From Stygiobacter sp. (GTDB taxonomy: Bacteria; Pseudomonadota; Alphaproteobacteria; Rhodospirillales; Magnetospirillaceae): a stretch of DNA of 64,000 bases. A program made the translations under genes and the position numbers. The first letter of the stretch is position 1, and every line of letters starts with the position of its first letter. Shown piece after piece: positions 15,701-25,100 of the stretch. The notes below the pieces were generated by a model, which was given only the letters and a program-made list of their open reading frames with translations, was not told the origin of the DNA and ran no database searches. The stretch spans positions 1 to 64,000 of the forward strand of contig VBWB01000019.1 in NCBI GenBank assembly GCA_006218045.1. The letters run 5' to 3'.

Positions 15701-17030
15701 CGCCCGGGCGCAGGGCGAAGTGAAAGACCGAAATCGCCTTGGCCTGGGCCTCGGGGCGCAGGTAGATCAAGAGATTGCGGCACGACACCAGATCCAGGCG
15801 GGAAAACGGCGGGTCGCTCAGGATGTCCTGAATGGTGAAGACCACCATGGACCGCAACTCGGGCGAGACGCGATAGCCATCGCCCTCCTTGATGAAGAAC
15901 CGGGCCAGGCGTTCCGGTGAAACCTCGGCGGTGATGCTGTCGGGGTAAAGGCCCTCGCGGGCGACGGCAATGGCATCGGCATCCACGTCGGAAGCAAAGA
16001 CCTTCAGCTTGACATTGCGCTGCCTGAGCGAGATTTCCTCGCAAAACAGCATGGCCAGGGAATAGGCCTCTTCGCCGGTGCTGCATCCGGCGACCCACAG
16101 ACGCAGCGCCTCGGGGGGCGTTTGCGCGCCGACCAGTTGGGGAATGAGAGTTCGTGCCAAGGTGTCGAACACCTTGGGATCGCGGAAAAAGCCGGTGACG
16201 TTGATCAGCAGGTCCTTGGCCAGAAGTTCCAGTTCGTCGCCATCGCCGCTTTTCAGCAGGGCGATATAGCGGTCCATGTCGCGGGCCTCGATCGAGGCCA
16301 GGGCCATGCGCCGCTCGATGCGGCGCTGTAAGGTGCCATGCTTGTATGACGTGAAATCGTGAACGGTTGCACGCAGCAGATCGATGATTTCCGCCAGGCG
16401 GTCCCCGACCGGCGGCGGCGGTGCGGTGGCCTCGGTCGCCGGACTTTGCTCCAGGTGTTTGATGTATTGGTCAAGGGCGGCGGCCATGTCTGCCAGCGGC
16501 AGCACCAGATCGACCGCGCCGGTTCGGATGGCGTTGCGCGGCATATCGGCATAGCCGGCCTCGCCTGGGGCTTGGGCGATGACCAGCCCGGACTTTTGCT
16601 TGATCGCCAGCACGCCCTGGCTGCCATCGGCCCCGGTCCCCGACAGGACGATGCCGACGGCGCGGCGGCCATAGTCCTGCGCCAGACTGCGCAGCAGAAC
16701 GTCGAAGGGCAGGCGGGTGCCGTGCCGGGCTTGGGGGGGCGACAGATGCAGGGCGCCGCCGCCTGCGGACAAGGATTGGCCGGGCGGGATCAGGTAGAGG
16801 TGGTCGGGCTCGATTCTCATGCCCTCGACGGCTTGCAACACGGTCATGGCGGTATGGCCAGCCAGCAATTCCACCATCATGCTGTCATGGGTGGGATCAA
16901 GGTGCTGGACCAGGATGAAGGCCATGCCGTGGCCGCCGGGCAGAACCCCCAACAGCTTGCGACAAGCCTCTAATCCACCGGCTGAAGCGCCGATTGCAAT
17001 GGTCAGGAGGGGCGAATCACGGTCACTCAT
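12735..17030 (-). CDS. CheB-CheR-PAS-histidine kinase-REC-REC-LuxR fusion protein
   Basis: This 1431-residue protein strings together a complete signalling path. First comes a CheB-type methylesterase (about 10-195; GASAGGLEA, QHLDP, SGTGADG), then a CheR methyltransferase (about 215-470; INVTGFFRDP, VAGCSTGEEAYSLAML, CRNLLIYL). A long coiled coil follows (about 650-745; repeated NEE/TEELL units), then a PAS domain (750-860), a HisKA with SHDLRQPLQ (about 880) and an HATPase domain (DTGIGIP, GLGLGLSIV). It ends in two receivers (about 1140-1255 and 1275-1385; VVEDD, LSDYN; VVDDD, LIDASLPGMSG) and a LuxR/FixJ helix-turn-helix (1380-1431; LTSRQRQIMDMVLAGHPSKN). The start at 17030 begins at the conserved CheB fold; an in-frame ATG at 17123 lacks support. 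Without a transmembrane part it is probably cytosolic. Confidence 0.92.
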   Translation of the reverse strand: MSDRDSPLLTIAIGASAGGLEACRKLLGVLPGGHGMAFILVQHLDPTHDSMMVELLAGHTAMTVLQAVEGMRIEPDHLYLIPPGQSLSAGGGALHLSPPQARHGTRLPFDVLLRSLAQDYGRRAVGIVLSGTGADGSQGVLAIKQKSGLVIAQAPGEAGYADMPRNAIRTGAVDLVLPLADMAAALDQYIKHLEQSPATEATAPPPPVGDRLAEIIDLLRATVHDFTSYKHGTLQRRIERRMALASIEARDMDRYIALLKSGDGDELELLAKDLLINVTGFFRDPKVFDTLARTLIPQLVGAQTPPEALRLWVAGCSTGEEAYSLAMLFCEEISLRQRNVKLKVFASDVDADAIAVAREGLYPDSITAEVSPERLARFFIKEGDGYRVSPELRSMVVFTIQDILSDPPFSRLDLVSCRNLLIYLRPEAQAKAISVFHFALRPGGILVLGCSENVGSADDRFEVVSKPERLYRHIGSRRLGEFGFVVGSADGTRASSSPGAGVMPSRQAGLAELCRRLVMDTYAPAAVLINSGNECLYSLGPVDRYLRVAPGPPSHDVLAMARSDLRVKLYAAIQRAGQDKTRIITAGGRISKDGKPVSFDIHLQPIASDGENLLLVCFVDRSEDEATHVHCGKPAETSHHAPEVAALERELATTRGELEDAIHSLEALSEEQKAVNEEALSVNEEYQSTTEELLTSKEELQSLNEELTALNSQLQETLERQRTTANDLENILRSTDVATLFLDSGLNIRFFTPATAALFRVIPGDIGRPLADLRSLAADAELLDDAQAVLRHPTPIEREIKAENGAWFIRRVLPYQTPDDGVEGVVITFTDTTERRHIADALEAAERKAQAANVAKSRFLAAASHDLRQPLQTLTLLQALLARAVEGEKAHKLVSRLDETLGAMAGMLNTLLDINHIDAGTVCPDVERFPINQVLERLGEEFVYQAQAQNLALRVVPCGLSIDSDPRLLEQMLRNLLSNALKYTRSGTILLGCRRRRGLLRLEVWDTGIGIPAGELEAVFNEYHQLDNSARERSRGLGLGLSIVQRLGALLGHRVEVRSRLGMGSMFAIEIAMPSNTVAAARPIDGGHRPSDGVPRTGLILVVEDDPELRQLLNDVLTEIGHRTVSAADGMAALELLAAEPQSPDLILSDYNLPGGMDGLAFTTQARARLRRPIPALILTGDISTKAARDIALGDCAQLNKPVKIKELRQALDRLLPRAIALVPAGMTAMPAGKPLIHVVDDDRHIREALRAVLEEAGLSVADFASSEDFLAAYRPGGEACLLIDASLPGMSGLELLHRLLECGHTLPSIMITGNGDVPMAVQAMRAGATDFIEKPVGRDELLMSVWRALEQSRDATKALAWHQDAARQVAGLTSRQRQIMDMVLAGHPSKNIAADLGISQRTVENHRAAIMRKTGSKSLPALARLALAAT

Positions 17031-17286
17031 GGTCGACGTGCTCGCGTGTATCCGCCTTCGGTTGAAAGCGGTGAGGAACACTATCACAATCCGGTCGAAA
17101 TGGCGGCGGTGGAATATACCCACCCGGAGCGGACTGAGTATTTTCCACGCCTGTAATCCCGCGCGCTGGGCTTTTATGGTGAGGTGTCGCGGACGGAGCT
17201 ATCCCGGTTCCGCTTTAGCCTCGTATGGCGCCAACGCGCTCGGGAAACAATTTGGCGCCATCGCGCCAGGGAAACAGGAAGAATCC

Positions 17287-17652
17287 ATGCAACCGCTTCA
17301 TGTCCTCGTGGTCGAGGACGACGCCATGATCGGTGCCGTGCTGGCCGAGATGCTGACGGAAATGGGTCACGCGGTGGACGGTATCGAAAGTACCGAGGCG
17401 ACGGCCATCGCCGCGGCGCATCGGTTGAAACCGCATCTGATGATCGTCGATGTCGGCCTGCTCGAAGGCAGCGGCGTTGCCGCCATGGAGGCGATCCTGC
17501 GGGTCGGCCCCCAGCCCCATGTGTTCATGAGCGGCGATGTTTCCCGGGTCAAGGTGTTGCGCCCAGGGGCGGTAACCCTGCAAAAGCCCTTCCGCGAATT
17601 GGATCTGTATCGGGCCATCCGTCGCGCCGTCGGCTCTGAAACCATCTGGTGA
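17287..17652 (+). CDS. Single-domain response regulator
   Basis: A 121-residue stand-alone receiver: MQPLHVLVVEDDAMIG has the acidic pocket, LMIVDVGLLEGSG holds the phospho-acceptor Asp, and LQKPFRELDL has the conserved Lys-Pro. There is no output domain, so it should act by protein contact or as a phosphate sink, as in CpdR- or DivK-like proteins. It is divergent from the CheB-CheR-kinase fusion (gap 17031-17286), so the two are likely partners. A GGAAG ribosome site lies just before the ATG. Confidence 0.9.
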   Translation: MQPLHVLVVEDDAMIGAVLAEMLTEMGHAVDGIESTEATAIAAAHRLKPHLMIVDVGLLEGSGVAAMEAILRVGPQPHVFMSGDVSRVKVLRPGAVTLQKPFRELDLYRAIRRAVGSETIW

Positions 17653-17660
17653 AGGTTTGG

Positions 17661-17671
17661 GTAGTTTCCGA
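17661..17671. repeat. Motif GTAGTTTCCGA, copy 1
   Basis: Exact copy of an 11-base motif, eight bases after the receiver stop codon and about 70 bases before the BON-domain gene. A short palindrome, CACCACGGTGGTG, follows at about 17680. Possible promoter or regulator site; see the copies near 30126, 31849 and 32681. Confidence 0.4.
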
Positions 17672-17739
17672 CGCTTACCACCACGGTGGTGTGTCGCCTA
17701 CGGTTGGTCTGAACTTATGTGGTCCACAGGAGAAACACC

Positions 17740-18057
17740 ATGGCTTATCAAAACAGGGGGGTGGGCAAGATCCTCGCGGTGCTCGCCGTCGTCGTCGCCC
17801 TTTCGGGATGCACGGTGTTTTCCGGGCGCGAGACGGCGGGGGAATACGTGGATGACGCCACCATCACCACCCGGGTCAAGGCGGCCATCTTCAACGATCC
17901 CGGACTGAAAAGCCTGGAGATCAGCGTTGAGACCATGCAAGACGTGGTGCAATTGAGCGGCTTTGTCGATTCGGCGCAATCCAAGGCCAAGGCCGGCGAA
18001 ATCGCCGGCAATGTCGAGGGCGTACGCCAGCTCAGGAACAATCTGGTCGTCCGCTGA
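17740..18057 (+). CDS. BON-domain lipoprotein
   Basis: The 105-residue product has a lipoprotein signal peptide with the lipobox LSGC at about residues 23-26 and one BON domain (about 40-105: DDATITTRVKAAIFNDPGL, then VVQLSGFVDS and GVRQLRNNLVV). BON proteins such as OsmY are periplasmic or membrane-attached and are induced by osmotic or envelope stress; they are thought to bind phospholipid. The ATG at 17740 has an AGGAG site seven bases upstream. It opens the stress-gene cluster leading to the glucan synthase. Confidence 0.88.
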   Translation: MAYQNRGVGKILAVLAVVVALSGCTVFSGRETAGEYVDDATITTRVKAAIFNDPGLKSLEISVETMQDVVQLSGFVDSAQSKAKAGEIAGNVEGVRQLRNNLVVR

Positions 18058-18121
18058 AGCCGATCCGATCCGATCCGCCCGGCAGCCGCCGCGTGGTTAT
18101 CCTGCCTTTGAGGAGACGCAA

Positions 18122-18262
18122 ATGGCGAAAAGCCAAAAACGCACCGGCCGTGAACCGAAAAAGCCGAAGGCTCCGGCCAAGAAGATCGTGATCTTGCCCC
18201 CCACCTTGGAAGACAGCCGGCAGAGCCCCAAAAAGAAGCCCTCGGCAGCGCCGAGGGCTTGA
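18122..18262 (+). CDS. Small Lys-rich protein
   Basis: A 46-residue, very basic protein starting MAKSQKRTGREPKKPKAPAK. It resembles the widespread short MAKGQ-RSNRE-KKPK hypothetical proteins of Proteobacteria, whose function is unknown. A good ribosome site (GAGGAG) supports translation. The last eight codons and stop form a perfect 11-bp hairpin that also serves as a terminator for the opposite strand. Cytosolic, probably nucleic-acid associated by charge; that is a guess. Confidence 0.7.
   Translation: MAKSQKRTGREPKKPKAPAKKIVILPPTLEDSRQSPKKKPSAAPRA
18230..18260 (-). terminator. Terminator of the tandem-repeat lipoprotein gene
   Basis: An 11-bp perfect stem (18250-18260 with 18236-18246) with a three-base loop is followed on the minus strand by CTTTTTGG. 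It lies about 60 bases past the stop of the lipoprotein gene and is embedded in the end of the small Lys-rich gene on the other strand. A second large hairpin (about 18272-18307) sits between the two convergent genes. Confidence 0.65.
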
Positions 18263-18317
18263 GGCGCCGTACCACGGGCCGCTTGGGAAAACCCGAACGG
18301 TCCGTGGATCACGACTT

Positions 18318-18791
18318 TTAGCGGGGGCCGCACTGGAACGAGACGGTCCGGCTGCCATTGGCGTTGGTGGTCACATTGGACATCACCTGCTGCGACCCGT
18401 TGTTCATGCAGTAAATCTGGGCGTTGCGCGACGCTTCCACCAGTTCCTGGTCGGTCATGTAGGTGTAGCCGGCATTGGGGTTGTATTGCGGCGGCAAAGC
18501 CGGCGGCTGCTGGGCACGCAGGCATTCAAAAACCACCAGCTTTCCGCCATTGGGCTCGGTCGAGAACGTCTTGGTCCGCGGAATGGATTGGTACTGGTTG
18601 CAGAACCCCGCCGCGCTCTGATTGGCCTGAACCAAATCCTGGTCGCCCAAATAGCTGTAGGTCACCGTCGGATTGCTGGGAACGGTCGATTGCACCTGTT
18701 GCGGCGACGAGGATTGCGGGGCGCAAGAGGCCACCATCAATCCGACGGCGATGGTGAGTCCGATCGGCGCCGCCAATGTGATGAACTTCAT
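18318..18791 (-). CDS. Lipoprotein with two tandem repeats
   Basis: The 157-residue protein has a signal peptide and a lipobox VASC at about residues 20-23. The mature part holds two related units of about 45-50 residues, each starting with a Tyr-rich YSYLGDQDLVQA / YTYMTDQELVEA segment and ending with two Cys (FCNQ...FEC; YCMN...FQC), which may form a disulfide in each unit. I do not know the family. The start at 18791 is preferred over the ATG two codons upstream because AGGAG is then six bases away. It converges on the BON/Lys-rich pair. Confidence 0.72.
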   Translation of the reverse strand: MKFITLAAPIGLTIAVGLMVASCAPQSSSPQQVQSTVPSNPTVTYSYLGDQDLVQANQSAAGFCNQYQSIPRTKTFSTEPNGGKLVVFECLRAQQPPALPPQYNPNAGYTYMTDQELVEASRNAQIYCMNNGSQQVMSNVTTNANGSRTVSFQCGPR

Positions 18792-18956
18792 TTTCATCTC
18801 CTGATGAATAGATATTTTGAATTTACCTGTGGACGTGATGTCGTAAATAAAGAGTATTCCTAAGTAAATATCTGGTGCAGGATCGGAAAGTACTCATTTG
18901 TTTTAAAATATTACTTATGTCATTATCGTATTTTGCTCATTAGAAGGGAGATTGAT

Positions 18957-19115
18957 GTGAGTTATCATTCCATGCCCATCGAAGCGATCGCGGCTCTGAT
19001 TTGCGGTGTTCTTATCCTCATCCAGCCGAGGCTGCTGAATTACGTTGTCGCCATTTATCTGATCGTCATCGGGGTTTTCGGCATCGCGCCTTACTTCATG
19101 TCCGGTCTCCGCTGA
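18957..19115 (+). CDS. DUF3096 small membrane protein
   Basis: A 52-residue protein with two membrane helices: PIEAIAALICGVLILIQPRL, then LNYVVAIYLIVIGVFGI. The central PRLLNYVVAIYLI matches DUF3096, a family of tiny membrane proteins often seen with stress genes; function unknown. The GTG start follows AAGGGAG by six bases. The 158-bp stretch before it is AT-rich and probably holds the promoters of this gene and of the divergent lipoprotein gene. Confidence 0.8.
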   Translation: MSYHSMPIEAIAALICGVLILIQPRLLNYVVAIYLIVIGVFGIAPYFMSGLR

Positions 19116-19140
19116 TCCGACCTTGATTGAAAGTAGCTTC

Positions 19141-22100
19141 ATGAATGTAATTCTCCGGCTGGTTCGCGGGCCTTGTCCGTTGTCGTCGCCCTGGAGCGAC
19201 ATTGCCCCGGTCCGGGAAGAACTGTTCGGGATCGAACGGTTGGAACAGCACGCGGAAAGCTTGGCCGCCGCCCAATCGGTGACGGTCCGGCCGCCGCCCG
19301 TTCTGTCCCTGCATGTCCGGCTGCGCGATAATGCGGCGGTTCTGCTGGCGGCTTACCGGGCCAGCGCCGCCGAGTTGGAGAGCGGGCGGGGCGAGGTTCC
19401 GGCGGCGGAATGGCTGTTGGACAATTACCATCTGGTGGAAGAACATATCCGCGAGATCAAGGACGACCTGCCGCCGGGCTATTACCGGCAATTGCCGAAA
19501 CTGGCGGACGGGCCGTTCGCCGGCTATCCCCGGGTGTTCGGCTTGGCCTGGGGCTTCGTCGCCCATACCGACAGCCATTTCGACCCCGACAGCTTTCGCC
19601 GTTTCGTCGCCGCCTATCAGCGGGTACAGCCGCTGACCATCGGCGAATTGTGGGCGGCGGCCATCACCTTGCGCATCGTCCTGGTGGAAAACCTGCGCCG
19701 GCTGGCCGACCAGATGAGTGCGGGGCGGCAGGCGCGGGCGGCGGCGGAGGCCCTGGCCGATCGTTTGCTGGCAACCGGCTGTGCCCGCTCGGCCCTGGAT
19801 GACGACATCGCCCAGCGTTCGACCGGGCCGCTCTCGGCGCTTTTCGCCGCCCAATTGGCGAAACGGCTGCGCGACCAGGATCCGCGTATCATGCCTGCCC
19901 TGGGCTGGCTGGAGGATCGGCTGCGGCTGCAAGGCGCCTCGGTCGACGATGTGGTGCGCGAGGCGCAGCAACGCCAGGGCGCTTCCAACGTCACCGTACG
20001 CAACATCATCACCAGCATGCGGCTGATTTCCGATATCGACTGGAGCGAGGTGTTCGAGAGCGTCAGTCTGGTGGATGCGCGGCTGCGCGCCGCCAGTCCC
20101 TTCGGCGCCATGGATTTCCATACCCGCAATCTTTATCGCAGCGCCATCGAAACCCTGTCGCGCGGGACCGCCTTGTCGGAACTGGCCATCGTCGACCATG
20201 CCCTGGCCGCCGCCGGGGCGGCAAGGGGCACCGCCACCGACGCCCTGGAGGCCGAACGCCTGGGTGACCCCGGCTATCATCTGATCGCCGGTGGCCGGCT
20301 GGCCTTCGAGCGCGCCATCGGCTTTCGCCTGCCGCCGCGGTTGCGCCTGGCCCGCTTCAACAGCTCCTTGGGCATCGGCGGCTATGTCGGCATGATCGCC
20401 GTGGCCACCTTGGCGCTGGTGCTGGGCGCCCTGGTGCTGCTGTCCGGCGCCGGCCTGTCCCCATGGTGGCTGGTGCCGGCCGCCTTCCTCGCCGTGCTGC
20501 CGGCCAGCGAGGTGGCCACCGCCCTGGTGAACCGCGCCGTCGCCTGGAGTTTCGGCGCCGTTACCTTGCCCGGGCTGGACTTGAAGACCGGAGTGCCGTC
20601 CTCGTTGCGCACCCTGGTGGCGGTGCCGACGCTGTTGACCGGCGAGGCCGATCTGCGCGAGCAGATCGAGCGGCTGGAGGTTCACCATCTTTCCGGCACC
20701 GGTGGCGATTTCACCTTTGCCCTGCTCACCGACGGGCTTGATGCCGAGAGCGAGATCGTCGACGGTGATGCCGCCTTGTTGGCGGTCGCCGTCCATGCCA
20801 TCGCCCAGTTGAACCTGATCCACGGCCCCGGCCCGTGCGGCGACCGCTTCTTGCTGCTGCATCGGCGCCGCCTGTTCAATGACGGTGAAAACAAGTGGAT
20901 GGGCTGGGAGCGCAAGCGCGGCAAGCTGCACGAGCTGAACCGGCTGTTGCGCGGCGCCACCGACACCAGCTTCATGGCGGTGGCCGGCATGGCGCTCTGT
21001 GTGCCACCCGATGTGCGCTATGTCATCACCTTGGACGCCGACACCCGGTTGCCCAGGGATGCGGCGGTGCGGCTGGTCGGTAAGATGGCCCACCCGCTCA
21101 ACCGTCCGCATTTCAGCCCCGAACAAGGCCGGGTGACGGACGGTTACGGCATTTTGCAGCCGCGGGTGACGCCGGCTTTGCCCATGACCTGCGACGGCTC
21201 GCCGTATCAGCGGGTGTTCTCGGCCCCCGGCGGCATGGACCCTTACGCGGCGGCGACCTCCGACGTTTACCAGGATCTGTTCGGCGAGGGATCTTATACC
21301 GGCAAGGGCATCTATGACGTGGATGTCTTTGAAGCCGCCCTGGCCGGGCGTGTCGCCGACAACACGCTGCTCAGTCATGATCTGTTTGAAGGGGTGTTCG
21401 CCCGGGCCGGCCTGACCTCGGATATCGAGGTGGTCGAGGATTTTCCGTCGCGTTACGAGGTGGCGGCCAAGCGCCAGCACCGCTGGATTCGCGGCGACTG
21501 GCAATTGCTGCCGTGGATTTTCGGGGCCAAGGCGCTGCCTTGCGTCGGTCGCTGGAAGATGCTGGACAATCTGCGGCGTTCGCTGCTGGCGCCGTTGACC
21601 CTGGCGGCCTTCGCCCTGGCCTGGATGTTGCCCGGGGCGGCGGCCCTGGATGCCAGTCTGTTGCTGCTGGCCAGCCTGGCCATCCCGACCGTGCTGCCGG
21701 TACTGTTGTCGGTGCTGCCCCATCGCGCCGGCATCGGCTGGCGCAGTCATGCCCGCACCCTTGTCGGCGATGGACGGGCGGCGGTCATGCAAACCCTGTT
21801 GTCGCTGGTGTTTCTGCCCGATCAGGGCTGGCGCGCCGGCGATGCCATCGTCAGAACCTTGGTGCGCCTGGGGGGAAGCCGTCGCCATCTGCTGGAATGG
21901 ACCAGCGCCGCCCAATCGTCGCGCTCTGCCCGCTTGGACGTCATCGGCTTTCAGCGTCAGATGGCCGGCGGCTCGGTGCTGGCGGCGGGCATGGCGGCGG
22001 CGGCGGTCACTCTGACACCGACCGCGTGGCCGGTGATCCTGCCCTTGGCGCTTTTGTGGCTGACGGCGCCGTTGGTCGCCCTGTGGGCCAGCCGGTCGCC

Positions 22101-25100
22101 GCCGGCCATCAACCGACTGAACATCACCGCCGCTGACGGGGACAGCCTGCGTCTGACCGCGCGGCGCACCTGGCGGTTCTTCGAGACCTTCGTCACCGCT
22201 GACGACAACATGTTGCCGCCGGACAATTTCCAGGAAAGCCCGCGACCGGCGGTGGCGCACCGGACATCGCCGACCAATATGGGGCTTTATCTGCTGTCCG
22301 CCGTCGCCGCCCGCGATTTCGGCTGGGCGGCCACCACCGAGACGGTCGAGCGTCTGGAAGCCACCTTGGCGACCATGCGGAAGCTGGCGCGGTTCAAGGG
22401 GCATTTCTTTAATTGGTATGCGACGCAAGACTTGCGTCCGCTTGACCCGGCCTATGTGTCCTCGGTCGACAGCGGCAATCTGGCCGGTCATCTGATCGTG
22501 CTCGCCAATGCCTGCGACGAATGGCGGGCCCAGCCGCTGGCTCCGACCATTCGCCACGGTATGGCCGACGCCCTTGGTTTGGCTCATGAGGCCTTGGCCG
22601 CCCTGCCCGCCGCCGGCGGTGGGAATGGGCGGCATTTCGCCTCCCTTCTGGCCGAGATCGAGACCCTGCTGATGGGGGCTCAGGCCATGGAAACCCTGCT
22701 GCCGGCCTTGAAACGGTTGGCTGACAAGGCGGCCAAGGCGGCCCATGCCGTGATCTCGACCATCGAGGATGACGGCTCGTCCGAGTTGGTGTTCTGGATC
22801 GAAGCCTTGCGCAAGGCCGTGGCCGAGCATGGTCGCGATCAGCATTGCCCGGTCGATGAACAGCGGCTCCTGGCGATCGCGAATACGGCGCGGCAGATGG
22901 CCATGGCCATGGACTTCGCCTTTCTGCTCGATCCCGAGCGCAAGTTGCTGTCCATCGGCTATAGCCTTGCCGACAACCGCCTTGACCTTAATTGCTATGA
23001 TCTGCTGGCCTCGGAAGCCCGGCTGGCCAGTCTGTTCGCCATCGCCAAGGGCGATGTGGGCACGCGCCACTGGTTCCGCCTGGGGCGTGCCGCCACCCCC
23101 TTGGGCAATGGTTCGGCCCTGATTTCGTGGTCGGGCTCCATGTTCGAATATCTGATGCCGTCGCTGGTCATGCGCGCCCCGGTCGGCAGCCTGCTGGAAC
23201 AGACCAACCGGCTGGTGGTGCGGCGCCAGCAGGATTACGGCCATTCCCTGGATATTCCGTGGGGCATCTCGGAATCCGCCTACAACGCCCGCGACATGGA
23301 ATTCACCTATCAATATTCCAATTTCGGCGTGCCGGGGCTGGGGCTGAAACGGGGGCTGTCGGATAACGTGGTGATCGCCCCTTATGCCACCGGTCTGGCG
23401 GCGATGATCGATCCCAGCGGCGCCCGGCGGAACTTCGCCCGGCTCGCCGAGATGGGCGGGCGGGGGCGCTATGGCTTTTACGAGGCGCTGGATTTCACCC
23501 GTGCCCGTCTGCCCGACGACGCCAGGGTCGCCATTGTGCGCGGCTTCATGGCCCATCACCAGGGAATGACCATCGTCGCCATCGCCAATACCCTGGACGA
23601 TGACCGCATGCGCACCCGTTTCCACCGCGAGCCGATGATCCAGGCCTGCGAATTATTGTTGCAGGAACGCATGCCCCGCAACGTGGCGATGGCCCATCCG
23701 CGGGCCGAGGAGGTCAAGGCCTCGGCCACCGACGCCATCACGGTGGCGCCTAATGTGCGCCTGTTGACCGCGCGGGTCGGCGGCGCCCCGGTCACCCATC
23801 TGCTGTCCAACGGTCGTTACGCGGTGATGCTGACCGCCACCGGCGGCGGCTATAGCCGCTGGCGCGACATCGCCATCACCCGTTGGCGCGAGGATGTCAC
23901 CCGCGACGATTGGGGTTCGTTCATTTTCCTGCGCGACACCCATGACGGTGCCGTCTGGTCGGCGGGCGTGCAGCCGACCGGCGGCGATTCCGACCATCAG
24001 CAGATCGTCTTCGGCGAGGATCACGCCGAATTCAGCCGCCGCGACGGCAGCCTGACCACCACCTTGGACGTTCTGGTGTCGGGCGAGGATGACGGCGAGG
24101 TGCGCCGCCTGTCGCTGGTCAACAGCGGCAGGCGCCCGCGCGAGATCGAGCTTACGTCTTATGCCGAGCTGGTGCTGACCACCCCTGACGCCGACAACGC
24201 CCATCCGGCCTTTGCCAAGATGTTCGTGCAGACCAGCTATCTGCCGGAATTCGGCGCCATCATCGCGACCCGTCGGCCGCGTTCGCCGGACGAAGGTCAG
24301 GTCTGGGCCGCCCATTTCGCCGTGGTCGAAGGCGAGATCACCGCCGACCCGCAATACGAATCCGACCGCGCCCGCTTTCTTGGGCGGGGGCGTGGCGTCG
24401 CCAATGCCGCCGCCATATTCGATGGGAGAAAGTTGTCCAACACGGCGGGGACGGTGCTTGATCCCATCTTCTCGTTGCGCCAGCGTCTCAACGTGCCGCC
24501 GGGCGAAACCGCGCGCATCGCTTTTTGGACCATCGTCGCCCCGACCCTGGCCCAATTGTTGGACCTGATCGACAAGCACCATGACCGCAACGCCTTTGAC
24601 CGGGCGCGGACGCTGGCCTGGACCCAGGCCCAGGTGCAGTTGCGCCATTTGGGCGTCAATGCCGACGAGGCGGCGGATTTCCAGCGATTGGCGGCGCCGA
24701 TCCTCTATGCCGATCCCCGCTTCCGCGCCCCGTCCGAGGCGATCATCCAAGGCGCCGGGCCGCAATCGGGACTGTGGCGGCACGCTATTTCCGGCGACTT
24801 GCCCATCGTCTTGCTGATGATCGACGACATCGAGGACATGGCTCAAGTGCGCCAATTGCTGCGCGCCCACGAATATTGGCGGATGAAACGCCTGAGCGTC
24901 GATGTCGTCATCATCAACGAACGGGCGTCGTCCTATGTGCAGGATCTTCAGGTCGCCATCGAGACGGCTCTGCGCAGCACGCCGTCGCAAGCGGGCTTCG
25001 GCGATGAGAACCGCCAAGGCTCGGTCCATGCCCTGCGGGCCGATCTGATCAGCCTTGAGGTCAGAACCTTGCTGCGATCGGTTGCCCGGGTATCGCTGAT

